NCBI GenBank assembly: GCA_022605405.1
Contig: JABYQQ010000007.1
Location: 744,001-808,000, forward strand
From: Earliella scabrosa
Taxonomy: Eukaryota > Basidiomycota > Agaricomycetes > Polyporales > Polyporaceae
DNA length: 64,000 bases
Direction: 5' to 3'
A program made the translations under genes and the position numbers. A model generated the notes under the pieces. It saw nothing but the letters and a program-made list of their open reading frames with translations. It ran no database searches and was not told the DNA's origin. Of this stretch, positions 47,971-59,180 are shown piece after piece (position 1 is the stretch's first letter; each line of letters begins with the position of its first letter).

Positions 47971-50900
47971 TCATGAATGCTGCTTTTCGAGGGGCGTGAT
48001 GAGCGCGCCCATCTGTCCAAGCACGCAGTTCAGCGTACACGCTGAGAGCCATACCAGGTACAGAAGACGCACCTTGGTGACAACCTTGGGCAGCGTCGCA
48101 CGCTGGAACCCAAGGCGCGTGTTCCACTCCGTGCCCAGGGGGACCTCCATGCTGCGCTCGAACTGCGCCTTGCTCGTGTACGGGTACGGGAGGTCCTTGA
48201 CGAGGTACTTTGCCGCCTTCTTGTCGCGCTTCTCGGAGATGATGACGTGCGCCTTCTTGTAGTCCGCGCGCGACGCGGGGTCGATCCCCGCGACCTTCTT
48301 GACGAGGTGCGGTTTTGGTGGGGCGCGCTTCGTGCCCGTGCCGCCCCAGGAGCCCTGGATGAGGAGAACGATGTCAGCGTGATTGATTTTGTTTGGGGGC
48401 ACCGCGTTGAAGGGCGACCTACCCAGCCGGGAAGCGTCGTGTCGATCTCCTTGGGCGCGTCTTCGGCCATCTCTCGACGTTTGGCCTCAGCAAAGTCCTG
48501 TCGACGCAGCGGGAGATCAGCGCGAGTCGCTCACAGAGCACGGGGACCCACCTTAACCACGTTGTCGCCAGCAAAAGCAAGGGCGACGAGGTCACGCTGC
48601 TCGAATGCCTTCACGCCGTTCGCCTTGCCTTTGCCCTTACCCTTCGCCGCCACAGCCCTCTCCTGCTCCTCCAGCTCGCTGTTCGCGTCCGAGTCGCTCT
48701 CTTCGTCATCTCGTGGGGCAGCTGGCGCCTTGGCTTTCGTCTTCGCGGTCGCTGACGACTTGGGCTGACTCTTCGCAAACTCTCCAGGCTTTGAAGGTCC
48801 CGATAGCGTCATGACCGCCGACAAAGAGATATCCACCGCCGCCTCCTCCTGCGCCTTCTCCTTCTCGTCTTGGAGCTTCTGCGTCCGCTTGCGGAGCCTG
48901 TTCTTGGACTTCTCCGCTGCGGCACTGTTCTTGCTGACGGCGACTTCGTGCTTGGTCTGGCCTTTGCTCGAGCCGCCGGCTTGGGCGAGCCAAGGATTTT
49001 GCTCAGATGCAGCGGGAGGAACGGCGCGCGGCGAGGCTGGAGAGCCTGGAGGTGAGGCGGACTGCTCGGGTTGGGTTTCTGGCAGCAGGTCGGTGGATTT
49101 AAGCGTGACACTTGACGTGTCCGAGGCTAATGAGCCGACGGGGCGTATGCCTGTATTCTGTAGCGCGCCGGGTTTCAGTAAACTGCAATGTTTCATCACG
49201 AAGACACTTACCAGTGCGCCAGGACGGTAGACAACACGGCCGCCAGTGCGTTGCACCGTAACGTCTGAAGGCCCGTCGCCGTCTTGTTGAACATCTTCGT
49301 CTCCGTCTGGGTCGCCACCGCCCATCTCCCGGATGAAGTCGTCCACCATCTCGTGCGCTTTGCGCTGCTCGCGCGCCATGGCGTCTTTCATGAACTTCAT
49401 CTCGAAGATGCTCTTGCCCTTCTTCCCAGCGGGGGCCTCTTGCTCTTCGGCGTCCAGCCCAGCAAGCTCATCAAACGCTTTCGCCTTGATGCGCGAAATA
49501 GCCTCCTCTCCCTCTCCATCGTCGCTTTCATCGTCACTCTCCTCGTCCTCGCTGCCGTCCTCGCCCCTGATCTTTCGCCGCAGCTTCTCGCCTCTGTCCA
49601 GCATCTCGTTGATGTCCCTCCGTTGGTCTTCGTCCAGCTCGCCCCGCTCCCGCATCGCCTTCGCCCACTTGCCCGTGTTCTTATGCCGAAGCGTGGCCCG
49701 CTCTCGCGCACGCTCAACCTCGTGCTTCATCCGTGCCTCCTCGTCGTCCAGGTCATCTTCGCCTTCTCCGAGCTTCTCCGCGAGGCGTGCGCGCTCCTTC
49801 TTCCGGATGCGGCGGTACGTCTTGCTCTTGATCTTTGCGACGCGCTTGGCCTTGGCCTCGGCGCGGAACATCAGGTCGCGCATCTTTGCGAGCTCTGCGC
49901 GGCGCGCGGCGACCTCCTCGACAGAGAGGTGGTTCATCTTGAGAGACTCGGTCTGTGCGATCTCGTCTTCGCGCATATTCGCGGACTTGAGCAGCTTGTC
50001 CACCGCGCTCTCAAGCTCCGTTGTGGGCTGCGTAGGAGAGAAATCGGTTAACGATGCACAGATGACATGTAGACTAGTGCACGTACCTTGAACTTTGCGG
50101 CAAGCTCGAGGTTGGACGTCCTACTCTTGGGCTCAGCTTGCAGGGGGAAGCTGAGATGTTCGGCCTGAGGGCGGACTGATCAGCTTGACTCAAACATACG
50201 TAGACCACCAATCAGTACCTCCTGTATGCGCTGCATAGTAGCTTTCCATTTGTCGACCTCTTCTTTCGTCTGCTCATATGCAGCCTCACGATCAAGCCGT
50301 TCGGCCGTGCGTTGAGGCAAGGGTGCGGACAGGGTTTTGATCTTCCCCGAGATCGACGCGATTACCTTGGCGGACTTCTTGAGGGAAGCGAGGTTGGACG
50401 ACTGGCCTTCCAGGGGTGCAAGGAGATCGTCGAGATTGAGCTTGCCTCCGCCTACACAACTCAATCAGTACGCGTACGCTCGATGAAATCGTGGAGGACT
50501 TTACCTAGTGCAGGAGCAAACTCGTTCTCCGTGCCCACTTCAGTGCGCTCGGGCAGTAGTCTACGCTTCCGCGCACGTTGTGTTTCTTCAGCGAGTACGC
50601 CGTCCTCATCAGGAGCTTTACGCTTTTGACCGGCGTCCAGGCCAGATACGAACTTCTCGAGGTCTTGTAGAGCCCCGTCTCCCTCATCCTCCGAAGCGGA
50701 AACGATGTGACCGCCTTCGTCCTCCTCGTCGGGTTCCTCCTCCTCTGAGCCAGAGTCTTCCGTCCCGTCCAACTCTTCATCCTCGTCCTCCCCACCTGTC
50801 TTAGAACCCTTGGGAGGTAAAGCTTCTTGCTTTTCGACGCTGCCCGTGTCATCTCCGCTGTCCGGCTCACCTCGCCCGTCCAGGACATCCAGAACATCGA

Positions 50901-51537
50901 TAAACTCGCTTGGATCGCCTTCTTCCTCTTCTTCGTCCTCCTCGTCGTCTTCGCTTGCTGCGGCCATATCCACATCGTCCGCATCGTCGTCTTCGTTCAG
51001 GTCCACATCTGCGAACCGGACAGCGCGACTCTGTCCACGCTGCTTGTGCCTCGGCTGCTTCGACTTCGCCTTCCCCTGCGCCGAGGCTCAAGAACATGCG
51101 GTACACCGAATGGCGGACGCACGCACCTTATGCGAGAAGCTGAAGCCCGCGAACCGCTCCTCGTCGCTCTCCTCAAACGCAGCATCACTGTCAATCTCCT
51201 CGTCCTCATCCTCTCCAATCCCGCCATCATCGTCGTTCTCTCCCACCAGCCTCGGCCGCACCTCCCGTCTCCTCCCCACGCCTCCCGTACCCTCTTCGTC
51301 CTCGTCCTCACTTCCGCCAGCCCCTCCGCCCGCCCCAGCAATCTCGTCCTTCTCCAAAAGCGGCTTGACCTTTGCGCGACGGACCCTCTCCTGTTGGTAC
51401 TCGTAGACGTCCGATAGTTGCGAGCCCAGGGTCTTGGACTTCATGGACTGGCGTTTCGCGTAGCCTAGTGCATTTGCTGCTTTCCGGGAAGGACGGCTTG
51501 CCCTCCCAGCTTTCCCGGACGTGCGCTCCTTTGGCAT
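47971..51537 (-). CDS. UTP14: U3 snoRNA-associated ribosome biogenesis protein UTP14, nine exons
   Basis: Exons 51537-51127, 51075-50505, 50451-50219, 50164-50087, 50027-49212, 49157-48552, 48497-48423, 48354-48073 and 48012-47971 give 1037 codons in frame. The order fits UTP14: an acidic N terminus, then LNLDDLLAPLEGQ, then KIKSKTYRRIRKKERAR. After a variable acidic middle comes the conserved C-terminal block GSWGGTGTKRAPPKPH, KKVAGIDPASRADYKKAHVI, ISEKRDKKAAKYLVKDLPYP and EWNTRLGFQRATLPKV. UTP14 belongs to the small-subunit processome in the nucleolus; in yeast it activates the helicase Dhr1 for U3 release. Introns 49158-49211 (54 nt) and 48013-48072 (60 nt) are multiples of three without stops, so retention would keep the frame. 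Confidence 0.94.
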
Positions 51538-52063
51538 GGGGGGTCAGGGGGTCGAACACAGTGTTATGAGTGCGGGGAGGGATGCAACAGCTTTCGTACG
51601 AAGCTGCGTGCCCTCCAGGCCTGTAGACGCCCATAGATTTTCGGGCATGGGATAGAGATCTACCTTCCCGATCTCTAGCACGTGGGAGATGGTATCCCAA
51701 TTTGGTTGTACTCTTGAAGCTTGGTCAACATCGTATACAAGACGGCCCACAACCACACGAACGACGATAGAGCGAAAAACCCAGTATGTCATTGCGCAAA
51801 GGGAGGAGCTCTACAGAGTCATCTACAGTGTGTATGTGTATGTACGCCCTACTGATTAAGTGCAAGCGTTTTATGTTTGTTGCTTCTTCTACGACTACCA
51901 ATGCTCCCGCAAGACCAAATAACTTAACGACGAGGAGGGGAAGGGAAAGCATAGCACAGCAGCAGCAGCATCTATGACTAGCATCAACGAGGGGTCGAGT
52001 CGGGTCGAGGTGGAGTGGGGCACGCGTTCCACCAGGCGCGTATAACCAGGAAAGGGACCCCTC
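51538..52063. other. Intergenic region
   Basis: This gap lies between the UTP14 start and the malic enzyme 3' end, both minus strand, so it holds the UTP14 promoter. No extra gene or repeat was recognised. Confidence 0.4.
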
Positions 52064-54107
52064 TCAAGGGTTCCACATGCGCTCGCGCACAAAGTCGAGC
52101 AGCTGCATGTCGTTCATCGCCCTCAAGTCCGGCGACCGATCCACGCCCGCCTTCTGCGCCGCCCTAATAACCGCAAGCGCGATCTCCGCCGAGATCTCCC
52201 TAATGCGCTCCACGCGTGGGTACAGCAAGTCCAACGCGCGCTCCTCTGGGGTCAGGGCGTTCGCGAGCCCAAGGGAGGACGCCTCGACCATCGAGTCCGA
52301 GACGGCCGCGGCGCGCGCGAGGATCGCGCCGAGCCCGAGCCCGGGGAAGATGTACATGTTGTTGCCCTGGCCGGGGTAGAGCGTGCGCCCGTTGAAGGCT
52401 TCCTCGGGGAAGGGCGAGCCCGAGGCGAAGAGGACGGTCCCGTTCGACCACTCGACGGCCTCGTGGAACTCGCACTCGGAGAGACGGACGGGGTTCGAGA
52501 GCGGGAAGATGATCGGGCGCGGGTTGAGCGCGGACATGGTCTGGATGACGGACTGGTTGAACGCGCCCTGGATGAGGTAGTAGGTCGGTTACAGAGGTGG
52601 AGCGGGCAGGTAGCATGAAATCAGAGACGTACCTTGGTCGTGGACAGACCGAGGAGGGCGGTAGGCTGGACGTACTTGATGATCTCGGTGAGGTCGGTCA
52701 ACGGGGGACCGGTGTAGTCCTTGCGCGAGAAGACTATAAGCGCGAACAACCGTCAGATCATAGAATGAGAGCAGAAAGGCGCGTCGCGGGACGTACACTT
52801 CTTGTGCTCAGCCATGGGGCCGCGGGTGTCGTAGATGAGGCCCTGCGAGTCCACGAGCCAGATGCGGCTGCGCGCCTCCTCGTCCGAGAGGCCCTGGAGC
52901 TTGAAGAAGCTAAGGAGCTGCATCCCGACACCAACACCCGCCGAGCCCGCACCAAGGAAGAGAATGCGGTGATCCTTAAGCGGGCGGCCGGACGCAGCAG
53001 ACGAGAGCTTCGCAGCATTGAGGAACCCAGAGAGGACGACGGCGCCCGTGCCCTGGATGTCGTCGTTGAAGAGCGGGTAGCGGTGGCGGAAGCGGTCGAG
53101 GTACGCGAACGCCTTGTCCGTCGCAAAGTCCTCGAACTGCACGAGGAGCTTCGGGAAGACGGCGGACATCTCGTGCATGAACTCGTCCATGAATTCGTCC
53201 ATGACCTTCATCGGCACGCGCTTCTGGCGCAGGCCGAGGTAGAGCGGGTCGTCGAGGAACTTCTGCGTGTCCGTGCCGAGGTCGAGGCAGATCGGGAGCG
53301 TCGACTCGGGGCGGATGCTGCGGGCGGGCCATGTCAGCCTAAACGACGCGTGTGACGGTCGGGATGGACATACCCAGCACCGGCGACGTAGAGGGAGAGC
53401 TTGCCGATGGAGATGGGCATGCCGTTAACACCGAGGTCACCGAGACCGAGGATACGGGAACCTGGCCGGGTGTTGGGAGCATGCAGGGTCTCCAGGAACG
53501 AACGGACTCACCATCGGTGACGACGGAGATACGGGCTTCGTTGATGCGGGGCCAGTTGCGCAGGATCTTGCCAATGTTGCCCTTGTCCTTGATGGAAATG
53601 AACTGTCGCGCACGCTTGAGGACGACGACGAGCGGATGAGGACAAAAGCGAAACGTACGAGACCCTCGGGGCGGCGGAAGATGTGCGAGAACTGGAGGCA
53701 GGCGTCGCCTACGGTGGGGGTGTAGATGAGAGGCGTGAACTCCTGGGAAGAGAAGCGCCACGTCAGGGAACGATCGACAGAAGAGGTGGCGGGAGAAGCT
53801 CACGGCCATGTTGGCGAGGCAGAGGCGGTAGAAGATGCCCGGGTCCGCATCCTTGAGCTGCTGGAGGTAGATGTATTTTTCAATGTTCTTGTCCTTGGAA
53901 CGGAGCTGGGCGAGGCAGCGTTGGGCGTGGATGGAGTCGTCAAATGTGGGGGGAAGGCGACCGTGGGGGGGCTTTGTGGGCGCTAGAATGGGGCTGGCGT
54001 TGAGTAGCCGCGTGATGGAAGAGGAAGGCAGGAAGACACGCACGGGCAGAGGTGACTTTGAGCTTCTGGACACCGTTGGACCAGACGGGCGTGAGGACTA
54101 TCGTCAT
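52064..54107 (-). CDS. Malic enzyme, eight exons
   Basis: Exons 54107-54044, 53982-53804, 53742-53659, 53602-53512, 53461-53374, 53317-52797, 52733-52633 and 52567-52064 give 543 codons in frame. Family marks are [39 protein letters not shown], the metal-binding FEDF (230-233), NDDIQGTG (253-260), the nucleotide-binding [10 protein letters not shown] (291-300) and FALSNP-type sequence IFPLSNP. The enzyme oxidatively decarboxylates L-malate to pyruvate and CO2 while reducing NAD+ or NADP+. It needs Mg2+ or Mn2+. The first exon is short and does not look like a clear mitochondrial presequence, so a cytosolic location is a weak preference. Cofactor choice cannot be decided by eye. The 5' junction uses the acceptor ending at 53983, which is the one that keeps the frame. 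Confidence 0.93.
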
Positions 54108-56272
54108 TTTGCGAGATGTGCGGGATGGGCGAGGAGAAGATTATGCAAAGAGGCGATGCGAGAGCAAGGTATCAGCGTGCGGGGTATTATATGGGCGTAA
54201 ATGTATGCGTGAAGACGAGACGAGACGAGAAGGAAGAGAGAAGAGTGGTACGAGGAGAAGGGCGCGTTTGTGAGGACCGGGCGGGGGCGGGGTGTGCAGA
54301 TTTACTTATAGTTGACGCCTGGTTGACGCCACGGGCAGCGTGGGCCTAGAAGATCAGCAGCTGGTGCCCGCGCAGACTGATTGAACGGACGAATGATCGT
54401 TGAGGACCAGTAAGCTTCCGTCCTCCTGGGCGCCGCCTGGCCAAGAATATACCCGTAGTGACAGGCACAGACCACCGTCGGAGGCAAATCACAGTTTCAG
54501 CCCGGTCCTTCCCTCCCCGTCTGTTCGTATCGCCGTCTGCTGGTGACCGCCGCGTCCGGCACCGCCCCTCTATCAGACAGAAGTGCCCACCAGTGCTCAC
54601 CTTTTGCGGCCCGTGTCCGTACCGCGTTCATGGGACGTGCCGAGCGTACGACGGCCGGACTGGCGCACTAGAATAGAAGGGCGAGCGAAGGAAGGCTCTC
54701 GGATGAATGCGGGAGGTTTGGGAGTCGACCGACCTCGAACGGCGGGCAGCATTGCGCAATATATGGGGCCACAGATATGACTCGGGGTGCGCTCAGACCA
54801 CCCCAGCCGTCGATCGGACGACCGTTGGGGGTGTTTCGCGCTTCACACTGGACGCGCATCCCACTATTCGCGAAGCATACGATGTGGGGTAAGTATGTAA
54901 GGAAGGGACATTCGAGACTCGAGTGGTTCGGACATGTGCGTGAGATCTCGGAGAGGAATATCGAATACGGAACAGGCGCAGGCCGGATCACAGCTCGATG
55001 GACGTCTTTCCGAGGGTCACGCTGCGATGCACGTAGAGGGCTGTTTGTAGATCGCTTGGACCATGGTCATGAGCACGTCTTATTGACCGGAGTCGTTGCG
55101 ACAGCAACGGCGGCCTGTTGACCTGTCAGAATGCTGCTAACTGTAGCGGTAGCAGAGATTTATCCTGTGCAAAGCGAGGATGGTGGACCCGAACACGATG
55201 AAAGGATGTCAGCGGAAACCTGAGCACGATCCAACAACGAACGGAATGATTTTGATGAACTTGAACTTGGTCCTTGGACCAGTGCCACCGCATCCAACGT
55301 GCCAACAGATGGCGTGATGTCACTGAGGTAAAACAGGTTTGCACCTCTTGCCTGGCACTCGGTATTCGGTACTCAGAACTGACCAATCGGAACTCTTTGC
55401 GATGTCATTGTCAACGCTACTTCTGAGCCGTCGAGGTGAAGGCTTCCCGAGCTTCAACACCGTTACGAGCACAGAAAAGCTAAGCCCTCCAGCCCAGCTC
55501 CAGCCACGAATCTGTTCATGGAAACGAAACACCAGATGGATGGTCAGATATCTTGATCAATCCAGGACAATGTACTGCTACGAGCACGCTCCCATCTCAG
55601 CCTTCTGCGTCTCGATGTCAACACTGGCCGAGCTCACCGTCGTCTACCATTGTGCTCGCCTCCCTCAAACTCCTCGAACCGCCGAACCACGGCTGCTGCG
55701 GAACAGGAGCGCCAGGCCAACACGACTCCGCATTGGACGATGCACGGTATGATGAGAACAGGCGGGACGCGCGCAGCAGATATGACGGGGCAAGGACGGA
55801 CGAGCACAGCCGTGCGGGCAGCGTGCGGGCGACGGAAGGGAGAAGGAGTTCTAGTCTGCGCTGCGTTCTCAGCTCGTGCGGATATCGTCCGCCAGGGATT
55901 GGTCTCTGTGTGGTCAGACGCGCTGGATCGGGCCTGCGAGTCTCACCCTCTCGCTCAGCTCAGCGCCGTCGTCTCCCGCAGCGCACGCTGACGAGCTCCC
56001 TCACTATAAGCCGCTGCTTGTGACAGAGCCCGGCCGGCCTATTCCTGGCTGTAGTCGCGTGCCGGCCGTCTATCGTCCACGTCCCGCCCGACGCTCCCAT
56101 CCTTATAATGTCTTTCCCCTTCTCCCGCGCCCCGTCCCCGTCCTCCTCCTAGCCTGCCCTGCCTGCTGCTATACTTGTCTCCCATCCAGCGTCCAGGCCG
56201 CTTACGTCCAACGGAGGTCCCCAAGTCCCGACCAACCCCTCCAGCACCCACCCGAGTCCCGGGCTTTGCGTC
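54108..56272. other. Intergenic region, about 2.2 kb, no gene seen
   Basis: It lies between divergent genes (malic enzyme minus, membrane protein plus). Open frames here are short and unconvincing. A plus-strand stretch near 54900-54970 encodes RLEWFGHVREISER, faintly like the WFGHV motif near the end of some LINE reverse transcriptases. Nothing around it supports an element. Confidence 0.4.
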
Positions 56273-57446
56273 ATGTCCACCCCGTCCTTCAGCTTCACGT
56301 TCCCGAACCCGTCCTTCAGCTTCACCCCGTTCCCGGGCCCGTCGTTCACCGGCCCCCCTCGCGGTCGCCCAAGCCCAACGCCGTTCAACTCGATCTTCCA
56401 GTCCCCCGGCGGGCCCCCGCTCATCCTCGTATGCATCGCCGCGGGCCTCCTCTTGGGCGCGCTCATCGGCGTGCTCATCATGCGCCGCCTCCGGCCAAAC
56501 GTCGTCGTCCAACGCGTTGGTGCCGGTCGTCGGTTCGGACTGGCGAACCTTGGGGAGAAGCCGAAGCTGCTCGACATACACATCGCGCCTCGGGCTGAAG
56601 ACGGCGTGGATGGGACGGGACTTGGGCATGGAGGAGTGCGGGATGGCGAGAGGTGGACGTGCGTGGCGGTAAGTCCTATGACCTATCATACTCGTGGATG
56701 GATGCCCCAAGGTGGCTGTATGCTGCCGCCGTCTGTGCGTTCTCCCTCCCCTGCGTGCAACACCCTACGGTGTAGCCCGACCGGGGATGACGAGATACGC
56801 ATAGGCTCGGATTATGCCCTTACGTACCGCAATACCATGCATTGCTCATGCCCTTCTCTCTTCCATGACGTATGACCAGCCCTTCGCCGCCGTCTACCTC
56901 CCCGACCCCTCAAGCTCGTCCGCAACAGGGGCGGTGTCCTCCTCCAGTCCAAGTGCAAGTTCAAGTCCAAGCCCAGCTACAAGCTCAAGCTCAGCCGCAC
57001 AGCGCGTATCGCGCATCCTCACGCGCCTCCGGCGCAGCACTCCGCGCCCCGCACACGCCCCGCACGCGTCTCCAGCTTCAGCCGCCCCGCCCCGGCGGGT
57101 CCAGCTCGCTGTCACGGTGTCCATGCCAGACCCGCGTCAGCCCGTGTACGTCCGGCTACCCCAGAAGCACGAGCAGCAGGAGGTGAAGGCGCGGGAAGGA
57201 GAGCAGGGAGAGACGGGACAAGACACGCAACCCCACGAACGAACCACGAACGACCTCGACGTTCACGAAGATCCCATGCCGGACTGCTGCATCGGCACGG
57301 TCGTGGTGCAGTACTCGCCTCCGCCGGACGAGGACGCGGACGCTGACGCAGAGATGAACACGGACAAAGACAAGCACAAGGACAGGGACCATAGCGCACA
57401 GGGCAGTGCGCCAGCCTTCGCAGCAGCCCCAGCACCAAGAGTGTAG
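56273..57446 (+). CDS. Single-pass membrane protein, two exons, unknown function
   Basis: Exons 56273-56668 and 56880-57446 give 320 codons. The N-terminal 45 residues are Ser/Phe/Pro-rich (for example FSFTFPNPSFSFTPFPGP). One clear membrane span follows (LILVCIAAGLLLGALIGVLI), ended by the basic stop-transfer sequence MRRLRP. The rest is Ser/Pro- and Asp/Lys-rich and probably cytosolic, ending in a charged repeat (DADADAEMNTDKDKHKDRD). There is no cleavable signal peptide, so the span probably acts as signal anchor. The exon 2 acceptor is inferred from the reading frame, and the 211-nt intron is long for this window. No family was recognised. Confidence 0.6.
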
Positions 57447-58078
57447 CCGTTCGACATCTCTCGTTGTGGACGCTGCGCAGGCGGCGGACGCCTCCCCCTG
57501 CCGCATCCGCCTCTCTGGCCCCACCTCGGACGCTTGCAAGTTGGAAAGATGGACGTCTGGCGCACGCACGGCCGTCCGCCGCCGCCACCGCCGCAGCACG
57601 TATGACATGCCAATGTCATCTTCCGCACATCGCCCACCTGCCCACGTACAGAGGGATTACGAAACGACGTCGACCCATGCTCAAGCTCACGTCCTGGCGT
57701 CAGCACCTGTACGCCTTGTCGCCCTCGCGCAGCGGAATCCTGACTGTTGGACGACGGCTTGCCTTGCGCCGCCTCAGCCTGTGCGCTACGACTCCGAGCG
57801 CGCTGCGAGTATCCCCTTGCAGCCTAGCAGGGGCTCGCTGTCAGCGTCGCGTAGTAATGGCCCATGACATTGGCGGGTGCTCTGTCTGACGAGGACAACC
57901 TTTTGTGTTCTCTCGCTATCCCCGCCTCGATTCCTTTGTATGCTGTGTATGCTGACTGCACCACCACCACTCGCAGCACCTCCCCCTCCTTCACCCTCCC
58001 CGACCAGAATCAGACGTTCCCCGCACCTTCCGCTCGCGCTGCGTCACTGGACATCATTACCAGATGGCTCGATAGCAG

Positions 58079-58209
58079 AGGGGGCGGGGCGGGCGGGGGG
58101 AAGGGCGCGGGGGAGGGCGGGCGCGGGGGAGGGCGCGGGGGAGAGGGCGCGGGGGAGGGCGCGGGGGAGGGCGCGGGGGAGAGCGGGCGGGGCCGGCGAG
58201 GGCAGAGGG
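58079..58209 (+). repeat. G-rich tandem array, 12-nt unit
   Basis: The plus strand carries about six copies of GGGCGCGGGGGA, clear at 58103-58114, 58131-58142, 58145-58156, 58157-58168 and 58169-58180, with variant copies between and around. Runs of three to six G recur every few bases, which is enough for several G-quadruplexes. It is a minisatellite-type repeat. Confidence 0.85.
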
Positions 58210-58425
58210 CACTGGGTGGCGGCGGAGCTATGCCCGCATACGTACGGGCTCCATACGTGTTCGGTAAAGAGGAATGGAAGTATCTCCTCTGACGACGTCA
58301 TTTGATGTGCGATGACGCCAGCGAGAGAGAGAGCGAGAGAGCGAGAGCAATCTGCAATTGCTGGAGACAACGAGAGACGAGATGAGACTGAGGGAGACCC
58401 GTAGAGACCTGTAGAGACTTACGGA

Positions 58426-58443
58426 GACCAACCGTGGTTGGTC
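58426..58443. repeat. 18-bp palindrome
   Basis: The sequence GACCAACCGTGGTTGGTC has perfect 8-bp arms around a central GT. It sits just before the larger hairpin at 58462-58519. Confidence 0.8.
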
Positions 58444-58461
58444 CCTTCCAGCTCCACGGCT

Positions 58462-58519
58462 GTCTCTGTCGGTCTCGCCTCGTCTCTTATGTCAGAGACT
58501 AGGCGAGACCGATAGAGAC
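58462..58519. repeat. Long hairpin: 26-nt arms, 6-nt loop
   Basis: Arms at 58462-58487 and 58494-58519 are reverse complements apart from two mismatches, with loop TATGTC at 58488-58493. Both arms carry GTCTC/GAGAC words also repeated in the preceding 150 bases. It could be a terminal or internal part of a small inverted-repeat element, or a structured 3' end. No target-site duplication was identified. Confidence 0.8.
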
Positions 58520-59180
58520 TTTGTCAGTTCTCACAGGGCGTGAGCGTTGATGCCAACCACAATACGCAGAGTAAAGCAAAGGGTGCACGATGCATTCAGA
58601 TCGACGGTACATCCGAGATAGAACGAACGATAGGACTACACTAGCAGGGAGTATACCGGAGGGGGAACGAGCGCGCTGTGGTCCTACCAGAGCTCCCAGG
58701 CCGCCCACGAGGGGCCACAAGCGAGCATTGGCACAGACACGCAGCCACGCCCTAGCGAGGATACCGAAACAGCAACAAAGACAGAAGCAGACTGAACTGG
58801 TGCGTGCGCGTGTAGCGAGTACAATCTGGACGAGTGGGGAGGGGTGGGGAGGCAGAGCAATATGAGTTCATAACTGTGCGCAGGAGCATTGATGGGCGAC
58901 GCACCTCAGTGGGGGTGCAGCAGGGAGCAGTCGGGGCTCCTGCGCGGGGGTGGGTCTACATTAGGCGTTCTGGTAACACGGTAACAGAGGTACTCCCTAG
59001 CAATGGCGCGTTCGCGCCTCCGTGCACGGCATATGTACATAGTGGTATCCGTAGAACTCTGGCTCTGGCTCTTGGCGCTCGCTCTTGACAATGGAGACTG
59101 AAACACTTGATGCACCTACGCACGCATACGGCGACACGTCGCACACACCCTTACCTGCCCGCCGACCGAGAGGGACACCC

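Larger units (their letters stand above)
57447..59180. other. Intergenic region with repeats
   Basis: About 1.7 kb between convergent genes. It holds the G-rich tandem array (58079-58209), a GAGAC-rich tract (about 58320-58430), a perfect palindrome and a long hairpin (see separate entries). No gene was recognised. Confidence 0.5.

Noticed and set aside
54890..54975. WFGHV-like motif suggesting a LINE remnant
   Set aside because: The match is a few residues only, with no reverse transcriptase or endonuclease sequence around it.
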